DNA of 23,997 nt from JAFGRR01 sp964499235 (GCA_964499235.1 CAZCKC010000042.1:1-23997), one strand, 5' to 3'. Positions 7,463-15,645 are shown, numbered from the stretch's first letter. The notes: generated by a model not told the origin, from the sequence alone. Translations and numbers: made by a program.

Positions 7463-8614
7463 TCACACCCGCCGCAGCGTCACCAGCTTCCCGCTCGCCC
7501 GCAGCCGCTCCGCCAACAGCTCGACGATCTGTCCCCGGCTGATGATGCCCTGCTGCCGAAACGCGATCGCGTGGCTCGCCACGTTCGCCGCCCCGCCACA
7601 CAGGATGTCCACCCGGTCCGCCTCCCGCAGCAGCTCGTGCAGCAGCGTCGGCCCCGTCGCCGGCTCCAGCGTCTCGGGGTCCGCGTCCCAGATGTTGTAC
7701 AGGTGGTTCAGCGTCACCGCCCCCTCGGTCACCAGGTCAATCCCCGGCAGCGAATAGTGCGGCGGCGCAATCGCCCCCGCCGGCGTCGCGCTCAGCCCCA
7801 GCTCCCCCCCGGTCGCCCGCTGCACCAGCTTCGCCGTCGTCGCCCCACACACCACCTTCTGACCGCTCCGCTGGACAAACTCCCGCACGACGGCCCCATC
7901 GTCCCGCTTGTTCGCCGGCGGCCCCGTCAACAACGTCACGACCGTCCCCACCCGACAGTCCGCCAGCAGCGCCGTGCAATCGTCACCCTGCTTCGGCTGC
8001 CACCGCGCGAGCGCCTCGCTCACCGCGGCCGCCGCCAGCTTGTCCCGCGGTACCCGGTCCCGCAACCGCCCGCTCAGGTAGTGCGCCAGTGCTTCACTCC
8101 CCCAGCCCGCGCTGCCGCCCTGCCCCAGCCCCGCCTGCGTGATCCCGTCACTGCACAACAGCAATCCCTCGCCCGGCTCGAGCTGGCAGTTCGCCTCCTG
8201 CGCGACCGCCGCCGCATCCCGCGCCCGCCGCGGCTCGAGCACTTGGCACCGCTGCCGCCCGATCAGGATCGGCGGCGGCGCCTCGAACGCCAACGCCGTT
8301 GCCCGCCCGTCCGACGTGATCCGCACGCCCGACAACGCCACGAACGGCAGGTCGGTCCCCATCGCTTGCTGATAGGTCCGCGCCACCGCGGCGAACGCTT
8401 CCCGCCACGAGAAATCGCGGGACACCAACTCCACCAGCCGCGCCGCTCCCGCCGTCGCCGCCACGTGCGCCTTGATGCCCGAGCCGATCCCGTCCGCGCA
8501 GACCACGTACGTCGCCGCCGGCGTCCGCTCCACCCGGATCACGTCCCCGGAGGGGCCCAGCGGCGTCTTCGGCTGCCCGGCCGTGCTTACTTCGACGTGT
8601 AGATATCCCGCCAT
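7463..8614 (-). CDS. SpoIIE/PP2C-type serine phosphatase of the hydrogenase cluster
   Basis: 383 residues, last gene of the hydrogenase operon; its ATG lies inside the end of hydS (28-base overlap), so translation is probably coupled. The N-terminal ~220 residues are a PP2C-like SpoIIE domain with metal-binding acidic residues in VVCADGIGSG (D41), LLLCSDGI (D156) and GDDCTALL (D211, D212), indicating Ser/Thr-phosphoprotein dephosphorylation. The C-terminal part (about 223-383) is a separate domain with KVVCGATTAKLVQR and PGIDLVTEGAVTLNHLY. I recall this extension from phosphatases encoded next to [FeFe]-hydrogenases, but its role is not established. Together with the sensory hydrogenase it could relay H2 or redox state to an unidentified phosphoprotein. 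No kinase or anti-sigma partner is visible here. No clear terminator was found in 7241-7462. Confidence 0.87.
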   Translation of the reverse strand: MAGYLHVEVSTAGQPKTPLGPSGDVIRVERTPAATYVVCADGIGSGIKAHVAATAGAARLVELVSRDFSWREAFAAVARTYQQAMGTDLPFVALSGVRITSDGRATALAFEAPPPILIGRQRCQVLEPRRARDAAAVAQEANCQLEPGEGLLLCSDGITQAGLGQGGSAGWGSEALAHYLSGRLRDRVPRDKLAAAAVSEALARWQPKQGDDCTALLADCRVGTVVTLLTGPPANKRDDGAVVREFVQRSGQKVVCGATTAKLVQRATGGELGLSATPAGAIAPPHYSLPGIDLVTEGAVTLNHLYNIWDADPETLEPATGPTLLHELLREADRVDILCGGAANVASHAIAFRQQGIISRGQIVELLAERLRASGKLVTLRRV

Positions 8615-10341
8615 CCGTCGGGTGCCCCGCCATCCTGTTCGCTGGTCAGCGCAAGCAACGCCCGCACCAGGCTTTCGCCCCGAGCCGAACTCTCACCAAG
8701 CAGCTTCGCGATCTGCTGCGCCATGCTCAGCTGGTGGTCGAGCAGCTCCTTCGCCTGCCCCTGCGTCTGCGTCCGCAACGCGCTCAGCTGCTCCGCGTTC
8801 CGCACGTGCGACGTCATGTCGACGAAGATTCCCACGTACTGCTGCTCCTCGCGCAACGCGTACGCGATCTGGTGACAGTTCAGGTTGTAGTTCGGGAAGT
8901 GCCGCTTCCGCTGGATCTGGCCCGTCTCCCCGCTCGCCAGCGCCTCGAACGGCTCCGGATCCAGCAGGTACGCGATCGGCTTGCCCAGCACCGCATCCGA
9001 GCACGTGAACATCCGCCGGAACGCCGCGTTCATGCTCAGGATGCGCAGCTGCGCGTTCAGGATCACGATCCCGTTCGGACTCGTCTCGATGATCCGGTCC
9101 GTCCGCCGCTCCGCCAGCCGCCGCATGTGCGGCATGCACATCTCCGGCTCCGCCAGTCCGCGCACCACCGCGATCGCCTTCGCCCGGCAGCTCTCGTAGC
9201 CGCACGCCCCGCAATCCAGCTGGTCGTCTGCGTTCTGCTTGCCCGTGTCCGCCAGCACCGCCTGGATCTCATCCTCGCTCGGCATGACCACGCCCGGCGC
9301 CGCCGGCGCAAACGCCGCCCGCACCGCGGTCACCACACTCGCCGCCGCCGCCCCGCCCGCTTCCGCGCTCGCGTACTCGATCAGCCGCCGCCGCTGTGCA
9401 AAGCGGTTGTCCGCCTGCGGCATCCCCGGACCCGCCACGCAGCCCTGCTCGCAGAACAGCGGCTCCAGCAGCCGCGGGCCATCGCCTCGTGCCGCCGCCG
9501 CCAACGCCGCCGCCAACGCCGCAAACCCGCTCGGCGCGTCTGCGTCCATCTCGATCAGCGCCGCCGGCAGACCGGCCGTCTTTAACAGTCCGCCCGGCAC
9601 CGGGAAGAATCGGCTCGCCCCGCTCGGCGCCGCGTCAAACGCGCTCGCCTCGCACCGCCGAAAGTCCACCCCCGCCTCCTGTAACCACGCGTCCAGCTCC
9701 GCGAACGTCAGCACGCAGTCCACGATCCCCGCGTACTCCGGCCGCTCGGCCTCCGCCTTCTTCGCCACGCACGGCCCGACGAAGACCACCGCCGCCTCCG
9801 GCTGTGCCGCCTTGATCTGCTGCGCGTGCAGGATCATCGGCGACACCACCGGCGCCAGCTGCCCCGTCAACTCCCCCACGCACCGCTCGACATAGCTCAC
9901 CACCGCCGGGCACGCACTCGCGATGCAACCGTGCCCGGCCTTCTTTTCGATTTCCGCCGCCGTCGCCGTCGCCACCGCGTGCGCCGCGACCGCCGTCTCC
10001 GCCACGTGCCGGAAGCCCAGCCGCCGCAACGCCGACGCCAGCCGGTCCCGCTGCCAGCCTTCCCACGCCGACGCGAACGACGGCGCCACCGAGACCGCCA
10101 CGAACTTCCGCGTCGCCAGTAACCGCTTCGCCGTCTCCACGTCGCTGCGGAAGTGCTTCGCATGCTGCGGGCATTCCCGCACGCACGTCCCGCAGGCGAT
10201 GCACGCCTCCGGCACGATCCGCGCCTGCCCCGCGTGCATCGCGATCGCCTTCACCGGGCACGCCCGCAGGCAGCGGTAGCAGTCACGGCACCGCGCCTTG
10301 TCGGTGTACACCACGGCGGCTGGGTCAGCGCGATTCATCAC
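8587..10341 (-). CDS. hydS: Sensory [FeFe]-hydrogenase HydS (PAS-containing, group C-like)
   Basis: 584 residues. Putative H2 or redox sensor. Domains in order: a 2[4Fe-4S] ferredoxin (C18-C21-C24-C28 and C47-C50-C53-C57); a compact [FeFe]-hydrogenase H-cluster domain; an FeS domain DCGACGYESC with C377, C380, C385, C402; a PAS domain at about 414-510 starting RIIETSPNGIVILN; then a helical, coiled-coil-like tail. H-cluster ligands are kept: C144 in SACPAVV, C191 in VGPCVAKKAE, C297 and C301 in FCEQGCVAGPGMP. The residue before C144 is alanine (A143) where catalytic enzymes have the proton-transfer cysteine, and MPC is GPC. As I recall, both are features of characterised sensory HydS proteins such as that of Thermotoga maritima. 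It lies 9 bases after hydA and overlaps the phosphatase gene. It has no kinase domain of its own, so output probably passes through the phosphatase. Confidence 0.9.
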   Translation of the reverse strand: MMNRADPAAVVYTDKARCRDCYRCLRACPVKAIAMHAGQARIVPEACIACGTCVRECPQHAKHFRSDVETAKRLLATRKFVAVSVAPSFASAWEGWQRDRLASALRRLGFRHVAETAVAAHAVATATAAEIEKKAGHGCIASACPAVVSYVERCVGELTGQLAPVVSPMILHAQQIKAAQPEAAVVFVGPCVAKKAEAERPEYAGIVDCVLTFAELDAWLQEAGVDFRRCEASAFDAAPSGASRFFPVPGGLLKTAGLPAALIEMDADAPSGFAALAAALAAAARGDGPRLLEPLFCEQGCVAGPGMPQADNRFAQRRRLIEYASAEAGGAAAASVVTAVRAAFAPAAPGVVMPSEDEIQAVLADTGKQNADDQLDCGACGYESCRAKAIAVVRGLAEPEMCMPHMRRLAERRTDRIIETSPNGIVILNAQLRILSMNAAFRRMFTCSDAVLGKPIAYLLDPEPFEALASGETGQIQRKRHFPNYNLNCHQIAYALREEQQYVGIFVDMTSHVRNAEQLSALRTQTQGQAKELLDHQLSMAQQIAKLLGESSARGESLVRALLALTSEQDGGAPDGWRDIYTSK

Positions 10342-10350
10342 GGCACTCCC

Positions 10351-12360
10351 TTATTGCACGGCGGCCAGCTGCCGCTCCATCTCCACCACCACCGCGTCAA
10401 ACGTCGCGCGCTGCAGCGCCGTCGCGCCCACCTTCACGGTCGGCCCCGCGTCGCACCGTTCGTAGCAGAACGTCGCCTGGATATCGACCAGCGCGTCCAG
10501 CTCCCGCTGCGCCGTGTAGTCCAGCAGCTGCGTCAGCAACGTCTGCGCCCCGTTCACGTGGCAGTTCGTGCCCACGCACACGTGCACGGGCAGCCGGTCC
10601 GTCACGTTCTCGCCCAGCAGCGGCAGCGGCAGACCGTCAATCCGCTTCCGCTTCGCATACCGGCGGTGCAGCAGGTGATGGGCCTTCTCGCCGCCCACCG
10701 TCCCCAGGTGCTCGTCATAGCACCGCTGCACCATGTGGTTGTCCTGCGGCTTGTGCAGCTGCAGCATCTTGTCCGCCTCGTACAAGCCGCCGGCCCGCGC
10801 CCGGCGAACCCCCGGCCGCGACGTGATCGGCTGGCCCGCCCCGCCGACGCACCCGCCCGGACACGCCATCACCTCGACAAAGTCGTAGTCCGCCGCGCCG
10901 CTGCGGACCCGCTCGGCCACCTCCTGCGCGTTCTTGAGCCCGTGCACGATCGCCAGCTTCAACGTCTGCGCGCCAACCGTGACCAGCACCTCCCGCACGC
11001 CCTCCTCGCCGCGCGTCTCGACAAAGTCGGACTGCTCCAGCTTGCGACCTGTCAGCCGCTCGGCCGCGTATCGCAGCACCGCCTCACTCACGCCGCCCGT
11101 CGTTCCGAAAATCACGCCCGCGCCCGTCTTGAAGCCCAGCGGCAGATCCAGGCTGTCCGGCGCCAGCTCGTTGAACCGCAGCCCGGCCTCCTTGATCATC
11201 CGCGCCAGCTCCTGCGTCGTGATCACGTAGTCGACGTCCGGCCGGCCGTCGGGTGCGAACTCCGGCAGGTCCGCCTCGACCTTCTTCGCCACGCACGGCA
11301 TGATCGAGACCACCACCACGTCGTCGCGCGCCACCCCGAGCTGCTCCGGCAGCACCTGCTTCGCTACCGTCCCGAACATCTGCTGCGGGCTCTTGCAGCT
11401 CGACAGGTTCGGCAGCAGCTCCGCGCAGTACTGCTCCGCGAACTGCACCCACGCCGGGCAGCAGCTCGTGAACTGCGGCAGGTTCTCTCCGTTTTCCTTG
11501 CGGCCGAGAAACTCTTCGGCCTCCTCGAAGATCGTCAGGTCTGCCGCGAACGACGTGTCGAACACCTTCGCGAAGCCCAGCTTCCGTAACGCCGCCACGA
11601 TCTGCCCCGTCGTCACCGTCCCCGGCGGCAGCCCGAACTCCTCGCCCAGCGCCACCCGCACGGCCGGCGCGATCTGCGCGACCAGCGTCTTATCGTCGTC
11701 ATCCAGCGCCTGCCAGACGTCCTCGACCTCGCTCTTGACCGCCAGCGCGCCGGTCGGGCAGACCCGCGCGCATTGCCCACAGTGCACGCACTCCACCGCG
11801 TCCAGGTCCTTCCCGAACGCCGGCGTCACGATCGCCCGTGCCCCGCGGTGCGCGAAGTCAATCGCCCCGACGCCCTGGATCTCCCGGCACGCCCGCACGC
11901 AGTCACCGCACAGCACGCACTTGTTCGGATCCCGCACCAGCGCCGGTGACGTCTCGTCGATCGGCAGCTCCGGCTGCGTCCGCTTGAACCGCACCTCGTT
12001 CACGCCCAGCCGCCGCGCCAGCGTCTGCAGCTGGCAGTTGTTGCTCCGCGCGCACGTCGGGCAGCTGTCGTGCCCGTTCGCCAGCAGCAGCTCCACCGAC
12101 ATCTTGCGGATCTCGCGGATCTCCGCGCTGCTCGTCTTGATCGCCATCCCGTCGACCGGCGGCAGCGAGCACGCCCCCGTGATCCCGCGCCCGTCAACCT
12201 CGACCATGCACAGCCGGCACGCGCCGTACACGCTCAGCTCCGAGTGGTAGCAGAACGTCGGCAGGTCGATCCCCGCCTTGCGGATCAGCTCCAGCACGTT
12301 CCGCTCGCCCTCGATGGGGACCTGCATCCCGTCAATCGTCACCGTCTCGTTGATGATCAT
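10351..12360 (-). CDS. hydA: [FeFe]-hydrogenase catalytic subunit HydA (trimeric, bifurcating type)
   Basis: 669 residues. Catalytic subunit that interconverts H2 with protons plus electrons, acting with HydB and HydC on NAD(H) and ferredoxin. N-terminal plant-type [2Fe-2S] domain (C37, C48, C51, C64), a His-Cys [4Fe-4S] site (H97, C100, C103, C109) and a 2[4Fe-4S] ferredoxin (C148-C158 and C191-C201). The H-cluster domain has all three signatures: TSCCPAW with proton-transfer C300 and ligand C301; IMPCVAKKVEAD with C356; EVMACPGGCVGGAGQP with C500 and C504. A C-terminal thioredoxin-like [2Fe-2S] domain (C595, C600, C632, C636) matches the long HydA form of multimeric enzymes. It is four bases from hydB. 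Maturases HydE, HydF and HydG, needed to build the H-cluster, are not in the window. Bifurcation itself is inferred from subunit make-up. Confidence 0.95.
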   Translation of the reverse strand: MIINETVTIDGMQVPIEGERNVLELIRKAGIDLPTFCYHSELSVYGACRLCMVEVDGRGITGACSLPPVDGMAIKTSSAEIREIRKMSVELLLANGHDSCPTCARSNNCQLQTLARRLGVNEVRFKRTQPELPIDETSPALVRDPNKCVLCGDCVRACREIQGVGAIDFAHRGARAIVTPAFGKDLDAVECVHCGQCARVCPTGALAVKSEVEDVWQALDDDDKTLVAQIAPAVRVALGEEFGLPPGTVTTGQIVAALRKLGFAKVFDTSFAADLTIFEEAEEFLGRKENGENLPQFTSCCPAWVQFAEQYCAELLPNLSSCKSPQQMFGTVAKQVLPEQLGVARDDVVVVSIMPCVAKKVEADLPEFAPDGRPDVDYVITTQELARMIKEAGLRFNELAPDSLDLPLGFKTGAGVIFGTTGGVSEAVLRYAAERLTGRKLEQSDFVETRGEEGVREVLVTVGAQTLKLAIVHGLKNAQEVAERVRSGAADYDFVEVMACPGGCVGGAGQPITSRPGVRRARAGGLYEADKMLQLHKPQDNHMVQRCYDEHLGTVGGEKAHHLLHRRYAKRKRIDGLPLPLLGENVTDRLPVHVCVGTNCHVNGAQTLLTQLLDYTAQRELDALVDIQATFCYERCDAGPTVKVGATALQRATFDAVVVEMERQLAAVQ

Positions 12361-12363
12361 CGC

Positions 12364-14265
12364 TTAAATCCCCACGATCGCGTTCAGCCGGCACGCGGCC
12401 ACACACGCGCCGCACTTGATGCACTTCTCTTCGTCAATCACGTGCACACCCTTGCGCTCGCCCTGGATCGCGTCCACCGGGCACGCCCGGGCACACAGCG
12501 TGCAACCCTTGCACTTCTCCGGCACGATCTCCGGCATCACCAGCGCCTTGCACTGCTTGCTCGGACACCGCTTCTGGAAAACGTGCGCCTCGTACTCCTC
12601 GCGGAACTGCCGCAGCGTCGCCTGCACCGGGTTCGGCGCCGTCTTGCCCAGTCCGCACAGCGAGCCCTTCTGCACCACCCCCGACAAGCTCTCGAGCAGC
12701 TCGAGCGTCGTCCCCGTCGCCCGCCCCTCGATCACGTCATCCAGCAGCGCCAACAACTGCTTCGTGCCCTCGCGGCACAACACGCACTTCCCGCACGACT
12801 CGTTCTGCGTGAACTGCATGAAGAACCGCGCGATCTGCACCATGCATGTCTGCCGGTTCATCACCACCAGCCCGCCCGAGCCGATCATCGCGCCGACGCT
12901 CTTCAAGCTGTCAAAGTCCAGCGGCAGGTCCAGCTGCTCCGGCGTCAAACAGCCGCCCGACGGCCCCCCGATCTGCACTGCCTTGAAACCGTCGCCCGTC
13001 AGCTCGCCGGCCGCATCCGTGACCCCGCCGCCGATCGTGTACACGATCTCCCGTAGCGTTGTCCCGAACGGCACCTCGATCAGCCCCGTGTTCGCCACGT
13101 GCCCCGTCAAGGCAAACGTCTTCGTCCCCGGCGACGTTTCCGTCCCCCGCTGCCGGTACGCCGCCGCCCCATCCCGTAGGATCAGCGGCACCGTCGCCAG
13201 CGTCTCGACGTTGTTGATCACCGTCGGACAGCCGTTCAAGCCGCGCTGCGCCGGGAAGGGCGGCTTCGGCATCGGCATGCCCCGCTTGCCCTCCACGCTC
13301 GCGATCAGCGCCGTCTCCTCGCCGCATACGAACGCGCCCGCGCCTTCCATCACCTCGATCTGAAAGTCCAGCCCGCTGCCGAAGACGTCCCGCCCCAGAA
13401 CCCCCAGCACTGTCGCGTCCGCCACCGCCTGCCGCACCCGTGCCACCGCCAGCGGATACTCGATCCGCACGTACACGACCCCTTCATCCGCCCCGATCGC
13501 CCGCGCTGCGATCAACATTCCCTCGATCACGCCGTGCGGGTTGCCCTCCATCAGGCTGCGATCCATGAACGCGCCCGGGTCACCCTCGTCACCATTGCAG
13601 ATCACGTACTTCTTCGGCCCCCGCTGCTCCCGCGTCAGCGCCCACTTGCGCCCCGTCGGAAAGCCGCCGCCGCCCCGCCCCCGCAGCCCACTCTGCACCA
13701 GCTCCTCGCACACCGCCTCCGGCGTCAGCTCGAGGTACGCCCGCCGCGCCGCCGCATACCCGCCATGCGCGATGTACTCGCGAATGTCCTCCGGATCGAG
13801 CGACCCGCATTCCTTCAGCACCGTCCGCTGCTGCCGAGCGTAAAACGGGATCTCGCCCTTCCCCCGACACCGTTCCCCGCTCCCCGGCTCCACGTACAAC
13901 AGGTGCTCCACCACCGCGCCCGCCACCAGCGTCTGCTGCACGATGTCCGGTACCTCCGGCGCCTTCACGTTGCAGTACAACAGCCCGTCCGGCTCGATAC
14001 TCACCAGCGGACCCTGCTGGCAAAAGCCCTGGCACCCGCTCTTGCTCACGTGCGCCCCGCCGCAAACGTCGGTCGCCCCGAGCTTCACCTGCACCGGCAA
14101 GCCCGCCGCCGCAATCTGCGCCACCATGGCGTCGTGCACCGCCAACGCCCCGTTGGCCACGCACCCCGTGCCCGCACAGATCACGATCCGCCGCTCAACC
14201 CCCGCGGCCTGCCGCGCGTACTCCATGGCAACCTGCTCAAGCGGCGTCGCTGGCGTCGTCAACAT
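12364..14265 (-). CDS. hydB: NADH- and FMN-binding hydrogenase subunit HydB (NuoF-like)
   Basis: 633 residues from the ATG at 14265, preferred because AGAGGAAGG lies just upstream and MLTTPATPLEQ fits the family; the same frame extends 13 codons upstream without support. Diaphorase subunit: binds NAD(H) and FMN and passes electrons between NAD(H), ferredoxin and HydA. N-terminal thioredoxin-like [2Fe-2S] domain (C30, C35, C78, C82), then the NuoF-type core with the glycine-rich SGLRGRGGGGFPTG (192-205), CNGDEGDPGAF (223-233) and the [4Fe-4S] ligands ESCGKCVLC (C491, C494, C497) plus C537. The C-terminal 2[4Fe-4S] ferredoxin has C585-C588-C591-C595 and C615-C618-C621-C625. This three-part layout separates HydB from complex I NuoF, which lacks both extra domains. 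The start overlaps hydC by 29 bases; the gene ends four bases before hydA. Confidence 0.95.
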   Translation of the reverse strand: MLTTPATPLEQVAMEYARQAAGVERRIVICAGTGCVANGALAVHDAMVAQIAAAGLPVQVKLGATDVCGGAHVSKSGCQGFCQQGPLVSIEPDGLLYCNVKAPEVPDIVQQTLVAGAVVEHLLYVEPGSGERCRGKGEIPFYARQQRTVLKECGSLDPEDIREYIAHGGYAAARRAYLELTPEAVCEELVQSGLRGRGGGGFPTGRKWALTREQRGPKKYVICNGDEGDPGAFMDRSLMEGNPHGVIEGMLIAARAIGADEGVVYVRIEYPLAVARVRQAVADATVLGVLGRDVFGSGLDFQIEVMEGAGAFVCGEETALIASVEGKRGMPMPKPPFPAQRGLNGCPTVINNVETLATVPLILRDGAAAYRQRGTETSPGTKTFALTGHVANTGLIEVPFGTTLREIVYTIGGGVTDAAGELTGDGFKAVQIGGPSGGCLTPEQLDLPLDFDSLKSVGAMIGSGGLVVMNRQTCMVQIARFFMQFTQNESCGKCVLCREGTKQLLALLDDVIEGRATGTTLELLESLSGVVQKGSLCGLGKTAPNPVQATLRQFREEYEAHVFQKRCPSKQCKALVMPEIVPEKCKGCTLCARACPVDAIQGERKGVHVIDEEKCIKCGACVAACRLNAIVGI

Positions 14266-14770
14266 GGCCTTCCTCTTTCGCTTTGATCTCGTCCACGATC
14301 GCAACCGCCCGGGCCGGCGTCACCTGCCCGTGCACGTCCTCGTTCACCAACATCACCGGTGCCAAGCCGCACGCCCCAAGACACGACACCGTCTCGACCG
14401 TGAACAGCATGTCCTCCGTCGTCACCTGCGACCCCGACAATCCCAGCTTCGCCTGCAACGCTTCCAGGATCGGAATCGAGTTCTTCACGTGACACGCCGT
14501 CCCGTCACACAGCCGAAAGACGTACTTGCCCTTCGGCTCCAACGCGAAGTGCGCGTAAAACGTCGCCACCCCGTACACGTGCGCCGCCGGCAGCTTCAGC
14601 GACGTCGCGACGTAGTTCAGGATCTCCGGCGGCAGGTAGCGGTACGCGTCCTGAACCTTCTGCAGGATCGGGATCAGCTTGTTCGGCCGGTAGCCGTACT
14701 CCGCCAGAATGTCACACACCCGTGTGAACTTGTGGGCGGCCGAGGTTTTCGAATCGAGCGTTGCCGTCAT
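14237..14770 (-). CDS. hydC: Hydrogenase subunit HydC (NuoE-like [2Fe-2S] protein)
   Basis: 177 residues from the ATG at 14770. Small thioredoxin-like electron-transfer subunit that docks with HydB in the HydABC complex. Helical N-terminal part with YGYRPNKLIPILQKVQDAYRYLPPEIL (26-52), then PAAHVYGVATFYAHF, which is standard for NuoE/HydC. The [2Fe-2S] cluster is held by C88 and C93 (RLCDGTACHVK) and C130 and C134 (VSCLGACGLAPVM). The AAGGAGT Shine-Dalgarno overlaps the rex stop; its spacing to this ATG is rather long (11 bases). An upstream in-frame TTG at 14794 would add eight residues but would put the same AAGGAGT inside the gene. First structural gene of the operon after rex, overlapping hydB by 29 bases. 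Confidence 0.93.
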   Translation of the reverse strand: MTATLDSKTSAAHKFTRVCDILAEYGYRPNKLIPILQKVQDAYRYLPPEILNYVATSLKLPAAHVYGVATFYAHFALEPKGKYVFRLCDGTACHVKNSIPILEALQAKLGLSGSQVTTEDMLFTVETVSCLGACGLAPVMLVNEDVHGQVTPARAVAIVDEIKAKEEGHVDDASDAA

Positions 14771-14786
14771 CGGACCGAGCACTCCT

Positions 14787-15437
14787 TTACGCAACCACCT
14801 TGTTGGCGTCCGCCAGCTTGCTGGACAAAACCGCCAAGCTCGCGAACAAGTCTTCGTTCTGCACCGTCACCCCCGCCGGAACCTCCAGCGCCACCGGCGC
14901 GAAGTTCCAGATCCCCCGCACACCCCCCGACACCAGCAGGTCCGCCGCCCCCTGCGCCGCGTCCGCCGGCACCGTCAGCACCCCCAGCCGAACCTTCAGC
15001 CGCCGCGCCAAATCCGGGAGCCGGTCAATCGCATACACCGGTTTTTCGGCTACTTCCCGACCCACCTTCTCCGGATCCGCGTCGAACGCCGCCACCAGGT
15101 TCAGCCCGTACCGGTTAAACCGCGTGAACCCCAACAACGCCTGACCCAGCTTCCCCACCCCCACCAGGAAGGCATCCTTCACGTTGTCAAAGCCCAAGAA
15201 GTGGCTCACCGCCTCCACCAACGCGTCGACCTCGTAGCCCACCTTCGGCCGCCCCACGATCCCCGTCGCCGCCAGGTCCTTGCGAACCTGCGTCGGGTCC
15301 AACTGCAGCTTCTGACCGATGTAACTGCACGACACAACAGGTCGCCCATTCTGCCGCAGCTCCCGTAACAGGTGCAGGTACAGCGGAAGGCGCCGTAAAG
15401 TCGGTTCCGACACATGCTTAAGGGCGTCAGTCGTCAT
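14787..15437 (-). CDS. rex: Redox-sensing transcriptional repressor Rex
   Basis: 216 residues, the usual length for Rex. NADH/NAD+-responsive repressor: bound to DNA when NADH is low, released when NADH rises. N-terminal winged helix with PTLRRLPLYLHLLRELRQNG and the recognition region LDPTQVRKDLAATGIVGRPKVGYEV (46-70). The Rossmann domain has GVGKLGQALL at 93-102 and the acidic FDADPEKVG (118-126) that contacts NADH. The C-terminal VSGGVRGIWNFAPVALEVP and QNEDLF end the family pattern. The start at 15437 has GGAGG six bases upstream (15448-15444). It heads the operon, so it most likely represses itself and hydCBA, a common Rex arrangement in hydrogen-producing bacteria. Candidate operators and promoter lie just upstream. 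Confidence 0.95.
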   Translation of the reverse strand: MTTDALKHVSEPTLRRLPLYLHLLRELRQNGRPVVSCSYIGQKLQLDPTQVRKDLAATGIVGRPKVGYEVDALVEAVSHFLGFDNVKDAFLVGVGKLGQALLGFTRFNRYGLNLVAAFDADPEKVGREVAEKPVYAIDRLPDLARRLKVRLGVLTVPADAAQGAADLLVSGGVRGIWNFAPVALEVPAGVTVQNEDLFASLAVLSSKLADANKVVA

Positions 15438-15461
15438 CGCGGTCCTCCGTCCTCAACCGAT

Positions 15462-15481
15462 ATCGAGAAAGATTTATCGAG
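15462..15481. promoter_or_regulatory. rex box: Candidate Rex operator, downstream site
   Basis: ATCGAGAAAGATTTATCGAG repeats the 9-2-9 layout of the upstream site (left arm identical, 7 of 9 positions symmetric). A further copy of the half-site ATCGAGAAA at 15476-15484 overlaps it, giving a possible third, weaker site running to 15495. The elements cover about +10 to +30 of the predicted transcript, where a bound repressor would block initiation or early elongation. Confidence 0.6.
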
Positions 15482-15497
15482 AAATCCTTCTCCAATG

Positions 15498-15526
15498 ACT
15501 ATCGCCACTTCCAGTGCGGATGTCAA
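15498..15526 (-). promoter_or_regulatory. Sigma70-type promoter of the rex-hyd operon
   Basis: Read on the minus strand: a perfect -35 TTGACA (15526-15521), a 17-base spacer, and -10 GATAGT (15503-15498; four of six consensus positions). The predicted transcription start is near 15491, giving a leader of about 54 bases before the rex ATG at 15437. Palindromic elements lie immediately upstream of the -35 and just after the predicted start. Confidence 0.7.
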
Positions 15527-15531
15527 CGCGA

Positions 15532-15551
15532 ATCGAGAAAAATTTCTCGAT
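15532..15551. promoter_or_regulatory. rex box: Candidate Rex operator, upstream site
   Basis: ATCGAGAAAAATTTCTCGAT: two perfect 9-base arms around an AA centre. It sits directly upstream of the -35 hexamer. Compared with the classic Rex half-site TTGTGAAA, the inner arm TCGAGAAA differs at two positions but keeps the G, GAAA and the 18-20 bp symmetric layout. The assignment is an inference from position and from rex being the first gene. Confidence 0.65.
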
Positions 15552-15645
15552 ATATGGGACCGATTTGGTGCGAATTGGAGCTCCAGAGTCGCGAAGGCGT
15601 TTTTCGGCCCGATCCGCCGCCGGCCGTCCGCAAAAACGCCCTCCC

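Noticed and set aside
8587..10341. HydS as a second H2-producing hydrogenase
   Set aside because: The proton-transfer cysteine is alanine, MPC is GPC, and a PAS domain is present; a sensor fits better.
10153..11589. 478-codon plus-strand frame opposite hydA and hydS
   Set aside because: Low-complexity antisense shadow that crosses the boundary of two real genes.
10351..14770. Respiratory complex I fragment (NuoE, NuoF, NuoG)
   Set aside because: The NuoG-like protein has all H-cluster motifs (TSCCPAW, IMPC, EVMACPGGC) and the NuoF-like protein has extra N- and C-terminal Fe-S domains, so this is HydABC.
15461..15551. CRISPR-like direct repeats of ATCGAGAAA
   Set aside because: Only three short copies, irregular spacing, arranged as palindromes around a promoter; operator sites explain them better.
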